Source: a virus. From it: 64,000 bases of DNA. Under the pieces are notes generated by a model. The model saw only the letters and a list, made by a program, of their open reading frames with translations, was not told the origin of the DNA and did not search any database. Positions 16,733 through 23,241 of this stretch are shown here, piece after piece (position 1 is the stretch's first letter; every line of letters starts with the position of its first letter). Location: positions 35,009-99,008 of IMG/VR virus record IMGVR_UViG_3300020448_000003; one strand, 5' to 3'. The position numbers and the translations under genes are program-made.

Positions 16733-16942
16733 TTAAAAATCCTCAACTGTAAGATTGTTTACTGCATCAAAACATTTTTCTTGCATAGAGTCAAATGTTG
16801 ATTTATCATTAGTGATAACGTCTAACGTATCTTTAAAAATAGATGTAGAATTATTATCAAAGTCTTTTTTGTTTTTTAAAGTAGCACTTAATAAACGTGT
16901 TAATGATTGATGCTCCTCTAGTGTTAATTTAATTATTGGCAT
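16733..16942 (-). CDS. 69-aa protein, unknown
   Basis: MPIIKLTLEEHQSLTRLLSATLKNKKDFDNNST...; two predicted helices. TAATG overlap with the 51-aa gene upstream. Confidence 0.6.
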   Translation of the reverse strand: MPIIKLTLEEHQSLTRLLSATLKNKKDFDNNSTSIFKDTLDVITNDKSTFDSMQEKCFDAVNNLTVEDF

Positions 16943-17097
16943 TATCCCATATCCTCAAATCTTTTGTAAGCAAGTGCGGATGCTTCCTCTTCAATTTGTA
17001 ATCTTGAAATTACATCCCACTTATACTTTTCAAATAATTCTGCTAAACACTCCTCATAGAGTGATTCAAGTAACTGGTCATTTACTGGATGTGACAT
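16942..17097 (-). CDS. 51-aa acidic protein, unknown
   Basis: MSHPVNDQLLESLYEECLAELFEKYKWDVISRLQIEEEASALAYKRFEDMG. A helical small protein in the cassette E unit. Overlaps the next gene by TAATG. Confidence 0.6.
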   Translation of the reverse strand: MSHPVNDQLLESLYEECLAELFEKYKWDVISRLQIEEEASALAYKRFEDMG

Positions 17098-17099
17098 TT

Positions 17100-17255
17100 T
17101 TAACCCTCCACAACTATAAAGTGGTCATCGAAAAATGTGTTTTGAGTTGACTTTTTGTATAGGTCTTCAACTGTGCAACCCTTACGTCTAGCAACTTGTC
17201 TTGCTATCATTTTTTCCCATCTTAGGAATGATTCATAACGTTGTTTGTTAGTCAC
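17100..17255 (-). CDS. 51-aa basic protein with GTG start, unknown
   Basis: The GTG start is preceded by AAGGAGAAAAAC, a strong ribosome site, 17 bases after the conserved leader of cassette E. The product (VTNKQRYESFLRWEKMIARQVARRKGCTVEDLYKK...) is basic and helical, and could bind nucleic acid (inference). Confidence 0.6.
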   Translation of the reverse strand: MTNKQRYESFLRWEKMIARQVARRKGCTVEDLYKKSTQNTFFDDHFIVVEG

Positions 17256-17282
17256 GTTTTTCTCCTTTGTTTCTATACTATT

Positions 17283-17341
17283 ATTATAAGGGATGGATAC
17301 CAGTATTCAACATTTGATGTGACACTAATATAACTGTCACA
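17283..17341 (-). promoter_or_regulatory. early promoter cassette E with perfect dyad
   Basis: Minus strand: TGTGACA-N10-TGTCACA, 7 bases, TTGAAT, 16 bases, TATAAT. It serves a five-gene unit. Confidence 0.8.
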
Positions 17342-17349
17342 CATATTGT

Positions 17350-17517
17350 TTACTTATCATACAATGGATAATAAACTTCTTTATCAACTGCATCCTTCAT
17401 AACCTCATACATTGAAAATGCAGGGTCAGATAAGTCATCACAATATTTAAGTGTGTCAATAACCATATCCATAAGTTTAATAATGGTCTTTTCTCTTGTA
17501 GTTAATGTTTTTGGCAT
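17350..17517 (-). CDS. 55-aa protein, unknown
   Basis: MPKTLTTREKTIIKLMDMVIDTLKYCDDLSDPAFSMYEVMKDAVDKEVYYPLYDK. Helical. Adjacent to the next gene with a 1-base gap. Not recognised. Confidence 0.6.
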   Translation of the reverse strand: MPKTLTTREKTIIKLMDMVIDTLKYCDDLSDPAFSMYEVMKDAVDKEVYYPLYDK

Positions 17518-17518
17518 T

Positions 17519-17707
17519 TTAATTAGTGTAGAATTGTGAAGTTGTATCTGTGTAAGAATCTCTTAATTGTTTAGAAATTCCTGGAACTTTTACTCTAAAT
17601 TCCCAATATTTTGTTTTTGGGTTATAATCAAGTTTATTGGTTATATAATTCCCATAAGGGCAAGAATCTAACCACTCATTAAATTTTACAAAATTGTCCT
17701 GACTCAT
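17519..17707 (-). CDS. 62-aa protein, unknown
   Basis: I choose the ATG at MSQDNFVKF because AGAGG precedes it and it follows the upstream stop, whereas a longer frame (from 17728) would overlap the upstream gene. Contains NKLDYNPKTKYWEFRVKVPG, a beta hairpin. Function unknown. Confidence 0.55.
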   Translation of the reverse strand: MSQDNFVKFNEWLDSCPYGNYITNKLDYNPKTKYWEFRVKVPGISKQLRDSYTDTTSQFYTN

Positions 17708-17708
17708 T

Positions 17709-17921
17709 TTAAATACCTCTGTTTGCAATTTTTAATACTGTGGACTCTATTTCCTGTAATTTGATGTGGTCTTGAATCCTACTATTCTCATTACTTAGTA
17801 AGGGAATATAGTCCTCTAAAATATCATCTAAAAGTTGCTCTCTTAGTGATAGAGGGTAATCTGATAGAAGTATATCTTTAATATCTTCTATTAACAACTT
17901 ATCGTAGTTTTTAGTTGTCAT
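17709..17921 (-). CDS. 70-aa protein, paralogue of its neighbour, unknown
   Basis: MTTKNYDKLLIEDIKDILLSDYPLSLREQLLDDILEDYIPLL... shares the order DI-x-x-(I/F)-LLxD...RExxLxDILEDY with the 65-aa product of the next gene upstream, suggesting tandem duplication and divergence. Overlaps it by 11 bases. Confidence 0.6.
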   Translation of the reverse strand: MTTKNYDKLLIEDIKDILLSDYPLSLREQLLDDILEDYIPLLSNENSRIQDHIKLQEIESTVLKIANRGI

Positions 17922-18108
17922 TGTTCAATTTCTCCATAATAGGGAACATAAAATCATCGATTGCTTCGATCATATCATCATCTAGACCTTCAAAGTAATC
18001 CTCTAAAATATCATTTAAGATATTTTCTCTATGAACTCTAGTGATCTTATCATTCAGAATGAAATTTGCTATATCATTCTGTAGTTTTTCTTTTTCTTTA
18101 GTCATCAT
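17911..18108 (-). CDS. 65-aa protein, paralogue of its neighbour, unknown
   Basis: MMTKEKEKLQNDIANFILNDKITRVHRENILNDILEDYFEGL... See the 70-aa gene for the shared pattern. Overlaps the 56-aa gene upstream by 11 bases. Acidic C-terminus. Confidence 0.6.
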   Translation of the reverse strand: MMTKEKEKLQNDIANFILNDKITRVHRENILNDILEDYFEGLDDDMIEAIDDFMFPIMEKLNNDN

Positions 18109-18268
18109 CGTGATCTATCTCCAAAGAATCAATAAAAGAAACACAATATTGAGTAAATTTCTTAACATCAATAGGTGCAACTTTATCGTTTTCTTCTCCA
18201 ATATAATAAAATTGCTTATTGATACTAGAGATCAAATTAAGAAGTGCTGTTTCGTTTTTTGTGTACAT
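18098..18268 (-). CDS. 56-aa protein, unknown
   Basis: MYTKNETALLNLISSINKQFYYIGEENDKVAPIDVKKFTQYCVSF... ends in an acidic DHDDD. TAATG overlap with the 42-aa gene upstream. Confidence 0.55.
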   Translation of the reverse strand: MYTKNETALLNLISSINKQFYYIGEENDKVAPIDVKKFTQYCVSFIDSLEIDHDDD

Positions 18269-18396
18269 TATTCAGAATCCTCCTCAACTGTGAAGCGTAC
18301 ATATGTTAATCCTTCAGTTTGTTGTACAAATGAAGCATCGAGATTATGTTCAATAACAAAATCTGTAATTAATTTTTCGAGTTCTGATCGGGTCAT
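18268..18396 (-). CDS. 42-aa acidic protein, unknown
   Basis: MTRSELEKLITDFVIEHNLDASFVQQTEGLTYVRFTVEEDSE. It overlaps both neighbours by a single base (TAATG), the signature of real genes in this cluster. Confidence 0.55.
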   Translation of the reverse strand: MTRSELEKLITDFVIEHNLDASFVQQTEGLTYVRFTVEEDSE

Positions 18397-18587
18397 TACT
18401 TCTCCTCAACTGAATATTCAAAAGGTGTTGGTTCGCAAAGTTTTTCAACAACTGCATCGAGATCATTTTTTGATACATCGTTGCAATCTGTTGTTCTAAC
18501 ATAATGCAATGCCATTTTTACGAGAACTGACTCTTCTGCTTCGGTCAATTCAAGGTGGCGAGTCCAAATTGTTGTTTTTTGGGTCAT
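18396..18587 (-). CDS. 63-aa protein, unknown
   Basis: MTQKTTIWTRHLELTEAEESVLVKMALHYVRTTDCNDVSKNDLDAVVEKL. First gene of a seven-gene unit that follows cassette F. Confidence 0.6.
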   Translation of the reverse strand: MTQKTTIWTRHLELTEAEESVLVKMALHYVRTTDCNDVSKNDLDAVVEKLCEPTPFEYSVEEK

Positions 18588-18608
18588 TTTTTTTGTTTCG
18601 ATACCTCT

Positions 18609-18667
18609 ATTATAAGGTAGTATAGGTCGTTTTCAATATAGAATGTGCCACTATCTTAACTGTCTCA
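18609..18667 (-). promoter_or_regulatory. early promoter cassette F
   Basis: Minus strand: TGGCACA, 7 bases, TTGAAA, 16 bases, TATAAT. The box carries one change (TGTCACA to TGGCACA) and the distal arm is imperfect (TGAGACA). Confidence 0.65.
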
Positions 18668-18703
18668 TATTGCAATACAAACAGGGCAATGTATGATAAT
18701 GAT

Positions 18704-19006
18704 TTAATATACATCAGGCACTTCCCTATCGTGTACAATTTCCATAAAGTGCTGTGCCTTCACAACTTCATCATCAATTAATGAATTTTCAACTAACTCA
18801 TCATACAAATTTTCATCCTGAGAAGTTTCGATTTCCTCTTTTAATTCTGCTTCGGTCATTTTTTCGATGTCTTGCCATAAATGTTCCCTAGCGAAATCCA
18901 CTAAATCATCCAAAGTCATTTGCTCTAACTGAATCTCAACATAAGACGCTTTAATCTCATTAAATTGATTCATTTGTTTGATGTACTCATCAGTAGTTTT
19001 TGACAT
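18704..19006 (-). CDS. 100-aa acidic protein, unknown
   Basis: MSKTTDEYIKQMNQFNEIKASYVEIQLEQMTLDDLVDFAREHLWQDIEKMTEAELKEEIE. Very acidic and helical. ATG overlaps the 98-aa gene's stop. It resembles helical early proteins of cyanophages in layout, without a known role. Confidence 0.6.
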   Translation of the reverse strand: MSKTTDEYIKQMNQFNEIKASYVEIQLEQMTLDDLVDFAREHLWQDIEKMTEAELKEEIETSQDENLYDELVENSLIDDEVVKAQHFMEIVHDREVPDVY

Positions 19007-19302
19007 TAATCTGTCCTCCTATCATTTTTGAAATCGCAATTAGCATACTCTTCAACTTCCTCGACTACTTCGTCAAAATGGTCTTCCCAATAGTTTTGTG
19101 CTTCATCAATAAATTGAGTATCTGACATTTTTTCATAATATCTGTCAAGATCATCCATAACATATGCAACTAAATCTTTAGTTGACATATTATCAACGTA
19201 TCTTTCAACTAAAAATGATTTTAATTCACTAATAAGTTCGGGTGTAAAATCTTTTTTTACTTGACTCATTTTATTATGAGAGTAATATTCAAATTGTGTC
19301 AT
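19006..19302 (-). CDS. 98-aa acidic protein, unknown
   Basis: MTQFEYYSHNKMSQVKKDFTPELISELKSFLVERYVDNMSTKDLVAYVMDDLDRYYEK... An internal start at MSQVKK is possible. Predicted helical; its central LVxYVMDDLDxxYEKMSDxxFIDE echoes the LVDFAREHLxxDIEKMTEAEL of the gene downstream, so the two may be distant paralogues. Confidence 0.55.
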   Translation of the reverse strand: MTQFEYYSHNKMSQVKKDFTPELISELKSFLVERYVDNMSTKDLVAYVMDDLDRYYEKMSDTQFIDEAQNYWEDHFDEVVEEVEEYANCDFKNDRRTD

Positions 19303-19457
19303 TAGATTGAATCCTCTAGTAATTGAATTGCATTTTCTAGGACTTCATCAATAGTAAATGATGTTCCATCGTTGTCTTTAGGTAAACTACCAAAACCGCA
19401 TAGTTTACCCATTTCTCTAATATCGTAGAGATCACATAATAAATCTGAAGTGTTCAT
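19302..19457 (-). CDS. 51-aa protein, unknown
   Basis: MNTSDLLCDLYDIREMGKLCGFGSLPKDNDGTSFTIDEVLENAIQLLEDSI. TAATG overlaps on both sides. Not recognised. Confidence 0.55.
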   Translation of the reverse strand: MNTSDLLCDLYDIREMGKLCGFGSLPKDNDGTSFTIDEVLENAIQLLEDSI

Positions 19458-19717
19458 TAGATTGTTAACCCCTCTTTTCTAATAAGATCTTCAAAAACTT
19501 GATTGTGAGATCTTGTTTCGATAAGAATGTCTCTAACTCTTTCCCTATCAAGTGAATCGCCATCGCCCCACTCAATATCAGTACACGCTACTAGGTCAAG
19601 ATAGTTGAGTGTTGCAAGTGCAACTTCTGCTCTAGTTAATCCGTCTATTGGATATAAACCACTTGTAGGATTGTAGAAATCCATACAGTAGTCAAGAAAT
19701 TCTTTAAAGTTGGTCAT
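19457..19717 (-). CDS. 86-aa protein, unknown
   Basis: MTNFKEFLDYCMDFYNPTSGLYPIDGLTRAEVALATLNYLDLVACTDIEWGDGDSLDRERVRDIL. Helical. The unit leader behind cassette G. Confidence 0.6.
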   Translation of the reverse strand: MTNFKEFLDYCMDFYNPTSGLYPIDGLTRAEVALATLNYLDLVACTDIEWGDGDSLDRERVRDILIETRSHNQVFEDLIRKEGLTI

Positions 19718-19739
19718 AATCTTTGTTTGCTATACATCT

Positions 19740-19798
19740 ATTATAAAGGATGGGATGCTGTATTCAATACTTGATGTGACACTAATCTAAGTGGCACT
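19740..19798 (-). promoter_or_regulatory. early promoter cassette G
   Basis: Minus strand: TGTCACA, 7 bases, TTGAAT, 16 bases, TATAAT. The distal arm reads AGTGCCA and is imperfect because it also encodes the last codons of the 52-aa gene. Confidence 0.75.
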
Positions 19799-19945
19799 CA
19801 ACTCATCTATAAGACTCATTATTATGTTAGTTCTATTGATAAGTGCTTGTCTGCACTCTACTAACTCAAAATCAGTTAGTTCTCTTAAACTTGTGTTTAA
19901 CTCTTCGGTCTCATCAAAGAGTTCAGCAATAACAACTTTTTTCAT
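19787..19945 (-). CDS. 52-aa protein, unknown
   Basis: MKKVVIAELFDETEELNTSLRELTDFELVECRQALINRTNIIMSLIDELSAT. Its 3' end runs into the dyad of cassette G. ATG shares a base with the upstream stop. Confidence 0.55.
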   Translation of the reverse strand: MKKVVIAELFDETEELNTSLRELTDFELVECRQALINRTNIIMSLIDELSAT

Positions 19946-20187
19946 TATGCTAACACCCTATCATAGTTTTTCATCATATCATAATCGTTATTCTTGTCTT
20001 TATCTGCTTTATAGCAAGTATCAAAGACTTTACAATAAACTAGATTAAGTAAAACTTCTCTTCTATCTGGGTTAACATTGCCAGTAGTATTGAGTCTAGA
20101 CTCTACCATTATCTCACTTTCCCCTTCTAATAGGATATTGAGTGCTGTTAGTTCTAAATCGTCAAGTGTGATTGTGTGAAGTGCCAT
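19945..20187 (-). CDS. 80-aa protein, unknown
   Basis: MALHTITLDDLELTALNILLEGESEIMVESRLNTTGNVNPDRREVLLNLVYCKVFDTC. Helical with a charged C-terminus. One base from the 64-aa gene. Confidence 0.55.
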   Translation of the reverse strand: MALHTITLDDLELTALNILLEGESEIMVESRLNTTGNVNPDRREVLLNLVYCKVFDTCYKADKDKNNDYDMMKNYDRVLA

Positions 20188-20188
20188 T

Positions 20189-20383
20189 TTAGTCTTGTCC
20201 TCTAAGGTGTTGATTTGCTTGAAAAATTTTAGTTGTCCAGTATTCTATCTGATAATTAAATACATCATCATCAAGAAACTTTCTTTTATGCTCCATCATA
20301 CGATATGCTTGATCGGTGCATAATTCCCATAAACCCTCTTCATATTGAATAGGTGTATCAGGTGGTAATCTTAACTCATTCAT
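20189..20383 (-). CDS. 64-aa protein, unknown
   Basis: MNELRLPPDTPIQYEEGLWELCTDQAYRMMEHKRKFLDDDVFNYQIEYWTTKIFQANQ. It overlaps the 77-aa gene by 4 bases. Not recognised. Confidence 0.55.
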   Translation of the reverse strand: MNELRLPPDTPIQYEEGLWELCTDQAYRMMEHKRKFLDDDVFNYQIEYWTTKIFQANQHLRGQD

Positions 20384-20613
20384 TTTAATTGAATCTCGTA
20401 ATTAATTGATTTGATGCACCAACCACTTGATGCTGTAATTTCTTCGATGAGATCATCCTCGTCATCCGCTTCCCACACACCTAAGTGTTCATCAATTACT
20501 TCTTTTCTTGATGTGTTTGAAGCAATGAAAAATGTATCTAAATCTGAATTACATACTGTGTTTGCTTCATCATCATCAAAATCAAATTCGATGTCACTAA
20601 CGTAGAATTGCAT
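20380..20613 (-). CDS. 77-aa highly acidic protein, unknown
   Basis: MQFYVSDIEFDFDDDEANTVCNSDLDTFFIASNTSRKEVIDEHLG...DDEDDLIEEITASSGWCI. The strong negative charge suggests a DNA mimic or partner-binding protein, but this is inference only. Confidence 0.55.
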   Translation of the reverse strand: MQFYVSDIEFDFDDDEANTVCNSDLDTFFIASNTSRKEVIDEHLGVWEADDEDDLIEEITASSGWCIKSINYEIQLK

Positions 20614-20873
20614 TATGCCCCCTGATAGTAATGTGAGTTTTCAATAGCATTGTCCTCGACAAGACGCTTATGGATTTTAAAAAGTGAATCTAAGTTGACA
20701 CCTTCTAAATCTGTCCACTCACTAACATAATCTGCTTGAGACCAATCGGTGTCTCCATTTTTGAATGTTGGTGCTGAACAGAAGTTACCATCCTCATCTA
20801 ACCAAAAGGTTCTGCCAAAGTTTAGTGATAAGATAGTTTTGAACATTTGTTCATAAAGATTTGGTGTTGACAT
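20613..20873 (-). CDS. 86-aa protein, unknown
   Basis: MSTPNLYEQMFKTILSLNFGRTFWLDEDGNFCSAPTFKNGDTDWSQADYVSEWTDLEGVN. Leader gene behind cassette H. Not recognised. Confidence 0.55.
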   Translation of the reverse strand: MSTPNLYEQMFKTILSLNFGRTFWLDEDGNFCSAPTFKNGDTDWSQADYVSEWTDLEGVNLDSLFKIHKRLVEDNAIENSHYYQGA

Positions 20874-20897
20874 AATCTCTTAGTTGCTTATAGTATC

Positions 20898-20939
20898 ATT
20901 ATAAAGCATAGTTTATTGTATTCTATGCTTTATGTGACA
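20898..20939 (-). promoter_or_regulatory. early promoter cassette H with second dyad in the spacer
   Basis: Minus strand: TGTCACA, 7 bases, TAGAAT, 16 bases, TATAAT. In addition AAAGCATAG (20923-20931 complement) and CTATGCTTT (20903-20911 complement) form a perfect 9-bp inverted repeat with an 11-base centre, covering the -35/-10 spacer. This could be an operator. Confidence 0.65.
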
Positions 20940-20952
20940 CTTTCTCAACTGG

Positions 20953-21360
20953 TTATCTCTTGTATAGATAACCACCCGCCCAACTTGCCCTGTTTAAACA
21001 GTATGCTTTATTGATCTCATCGCTAAGATCATATCTCACACCTTTAGCAGGACTTTTCCAAGATGCAGGTTTGTACACCTTACCAGATTTTTTATCAACA
21101 AATGCGTTTACTGATTGATCTTGATAACCTTTTCCGTTATCTTCGCATTGAACTATTTTGTAATACTTTCTACCTTCTCTGATTTCAAATTTCATAAGGT
21201 TTGCTGTTCCATCTTCAATAGATGCTAGTCTATCCTTAGAGTAGTCTGAAGTTAGATGTGTGAGTGATCTGATTGTATAAGTTCTATAGTCTTCAGTTAA
21301 TGCTTCACATAAATCTTGAGTTGACTCTTTGATTGTATGTAAGTAATGAGGTTTGTTCAT
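20953..21360 (-). CDS. 135-aa conserved cyanophage-type protein, unknown
   Basis: The C-terminal half has the pattern NAFVDKKSGKVYKPASWKSPAKGVRYDL...RASWAGGYLY, which I know from hypothetical proteins of many marine cyanomyoviruses. It has no known function. It is a single-gene unit behind cassette I, with a terminator-like hairpin in between. Confidence 0.65.
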   Translation of the reverse strand: MNKPHYLHTIKESTQDLCEALTEDYRTYTIRSLTHLTSDYSKDRLASIEDGTANLMKFEIREGRKYYKIVQCEDNGKGYQDQSVNAFVDKKSGKVYKPASWKSPAKGVRYDLSDEINKAYCLNRASWAGGYLYKR

Positions 21361-21364
21361 TATA

Positions 21365-21399
21365 ATAAAAAAAGGGTGGTATTTCTACCTGACCCTTTT
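21365..21399 (-). terminator. terminator hairpin overlapping the start site of cassette I
   Basis: Minus strand: AAAGGGTCAGGTA, GAAA loop, TACCACCCTTT, then T-rich. The stem has one interior mismatch region. The expected start site of the cassette I promoter (about 21393) lies in the 5' arm. Confidence 0.6.
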
Positions 21400-21441
21400 A
21401 TTATAATTGTATTAGTTTTAAATTCTATAAGTTGTGTGACA
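21400..21441 (-). promoter_or_regulatory. early promoter cassette I
   Basis: Minus strand: TGTCACA, 7 bases, TAGAAT, 16 bases, TATAAT. Distal dyad arm absent. Confidence 0.65.
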
Positions 21442-21446
21442 CTATT

Positions 21447-21860
21447 CTAACTGTACCCGAACTGGTTGCATTTTGCGATAAATGCTGTTCTATGGTCATC
21501 ATCGAGTGCATTATTAATGTTATCGTATGAATCGGTTGCTGACTTCTTAACTTTACCAGAAGTACCCTCAACATATCCCCATATTTTAGTATGACCACCT
21601 CGATCAGCAGGGGCGGTTGCTTCGATAACCAGATCATCAGTATTTACTGTATCTGCTTTTTTACTAAAAGACCAAGTGACGCTAGAATCGTCAGCATCTA
21701 TTTTTGCTTTCTTTCTTGCAATTCTATCATCAGCGATTGCTGTTGATTGCTTCATTTCTGATTGTCTTTTAGTTATGTTGGCAAGTCTATATGCCTTTGC
21801 GTTGGTTGTTAAACCACTCAAAAGTTCATCTGCCCATCCATTTACTTGACTTGTTGCCAT
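21447..21860 (-). CDS. 137-aa protein, unknown
   Basis: MATSQVNGWADELLSGLTTNAKAYRLANITKRQSEMKQSTAIADDRIARKKAKID then DDSSVTWSFSKKADTVNTDDLVIEATAPADRGGHTKIWGYVEGTSG. N-terminal basic helix and C-terminal beta part. It resembles no family I can name. It follows the helicase gene. Confidence 0.6.
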   Translation of the reverse strand: MATSQVNGWADELLSGLTTNAKAYRLANITKRQSEMKQSTAIADDRIARKKAKIDADDSSVTWSFSKKADTVNTDDLVIEATAPADRGGHTKIWGYVEGTSGKVKKSATDSYDNINNALDDDHRTAFIAKCNQFGYS

Positions 21861-21892
21861 CTTTTTAATATACTAATACTTCATTATTTATA

Positions 21893-23146
21893 CTAGAAAA
21901 TTGGTTGACCTTCAACAAATACAGTATGAACTACCTTTTCTAATCTCCTTCTTATCTCTTTACGAGTAGTCGGAACTGTAACATAACCAGTTGACTTTCT
22001 ATAGAAATTTAACTGACCTGACTTGATAGTCTTATTCTTTAGTTTAACTTTATCATCGTTATGTAATCTAATTACTCTACCGATTGTTTGAGTCATTTCG
22101 ATATAGTTTAGATTTCTTAATAGTATGCAATGAGTTAAACCTGATATGTTGATACCTTCAGATAATATAGAGTAATGAAACACTATAAACTTCTTAGCGT
22201 CATCGTTGCCCCACTCTGAAAGTGTAGTCATAAACTCTTGTCTTGATACTTTCTTGTTATTAACATAGGCACCAAATTTGCTAGTAACGTGTAAAACATC
22301 ATAACCTAATTCTTTACACCTTGATAGCATATCTGTCTGACCTAACATATTACCAAGAATACGAGAACTACCAACTGCAACTAACACTTTTCTTTGAATA
22401 CAGTAGTCACTTGATCTTTTTTCAATATGCTCTAGTGATTTAATAACAGCGTGAGCATCAGCGTTATGTTCATCCCTTTTTGTTCTCTTGATTGTATCGT
22501 CAACGTGAAATGGTACTATTGTAGGTGGTATGATAGAACCATTATCAATTAAGTCAGGTGCAGGGATGTTGCATATTATGTTACCATAAGTATCTGACCA
22601 GTTCATACCTACCTTACCTCGATAGTTATGTTTAGGTGTTGCTGTAAAGAAATAACACTTAGATGCGTTGCGAGAGAAGTGATCTGTAGCAGGGAAAAAA
22701 CTTTTTGTAGTGCTATTGTGTGCTTCATCGAAATATATTGTATCAACTTCTATCTCACTATCCATCAATTTATGTAAACTATGATAGGTTGTAAATATAA
22801 CTTGATGCTTGATACTATTGTGATACCAGTTGTTTATCTCGTTTATCTTAGTTGTATTAAGGTGCTTACCCTTACCACTATGAACGTGTAACACATCGAT
22901 GCCAACATTATAGTTACCATCTAGGTTTTGACCTAAAAAGTCATCACATAACTGTTGAGCAAGTAGTATTCTAGGTGCAACTACAACCATAGTCTTTGCT
23001 ACGCTATTAACATTGAATCTCTGAATAGCGTGACGTATCATAATAAATGTCTTACCACCACCAGTAGGAACTACAACCTGACCCTTATCAAATTGGGTCA
23101 TAGTCTGCAATGCTTCAACTTGATGTGGTCTCAAAATAACTGTCAT
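21893..23146 (-). CDS. SF2 DEAD/DEAH-box helicase
   Basis: The 417-residue protein has the helicase motifs in order: I PTGGGKT (residues 27-33), Ia APRILLAQQL, II DEAH (140-143), III TAT (168-170) and VI QTIGRVIRL near the C-terminus. The R-P-H-Q motif near residue 6 is the Q-type motif of UvsW-like and Rad25-like enzymes. T4 UvsW is longer (about 500 residues) and its N-terminal accessory domain is absent here. It probably unwinds recombination or replication intermediates in the host cell. Start ATG is preceded by TATACTATCTAA. Confidence 0.88.
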   Translation of the reverse strand: MTVILRPHQVEALQTMTQFDKGQVVVPTGGGKTFIMIRHAIQRFNVNSVAKTMVVVAPRILLAQQLCDDFLGQNLDGNYNVGIDVLHVHSGKGKHLNTTKINEINNWYHNSIKHQVIFTTYHSLHKLMDSEIEVDTIYFDEAHNSTTKSFFPATDHFSRNASKCYFFTATPKHNYRGKVGMNWSDTYGNIICNIPAPDLIDNGSIIPPTIVPFHVDDTIKRTKRDEHNADAHAVIKSLEHIEKRSSDYCIQRKVLVAVGSSRILGNMLGQTDMLSRCKELGYDVLHVTSKFGAYVNNKKVSRQEFMTTLSEWGNDDAKKFIVFHYSILSEGINISGLTHCILLRNLNYIEMTQTIGRVIRLHNDDKVKLKNKTIKSGQLNFYRKSTGYVTVPTTRKEIRRRLEKVVHTVFVEGQPIF

Positions 23147-23165
23147 TTAGATAGTATAACATAAT

Positions 23166-23188
23166 AAAAATGGTGATGTGTAATCACC
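23166..23188 (-). terminator. rho-independent terminator before the helicase gene
   Basis: Minus strand: GGTGAT, 5-base loop, ATCACC, then ATTTTTATT. It would end transcripts arriving from the methyltransferase. Confidence 0.7.
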
Positions 23189-23199
23189 TGATAGAATCA

Positions 23200-23241
23200 A
23201 TATAATCGAGTTTGCCTCGTAACGCTAGTTACTTTGTGACA
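23200..23241 (-). promoter_or_regulatory. possible tenth cassette (weak)
   Basis: TGTCACA lies in the last codons of the methyltransferase. TAGCGT follows after 7 bases and TTATAT after 16 more. The spacing fits the cassette but both boxes are poor. Confidence 0.35.

Noticed and set aside
14362-17341. TGTGACA...TGTCACA dyads as CRP or NtcA sites
   Set aside because: CRP needs TGTGA-N6-TCACA and NtcA needs GTA-N8-TAC. The arm spacing (N8-N10 between 7-8 base arms) fits neither.
14327-21441. Regularly spaced repeats taken for a CRISPR array
   Set aside because: The repeats are hundreds of bases apart with genes between them and carry promoter boxes. There are no short uniform spacers and no cas genes.
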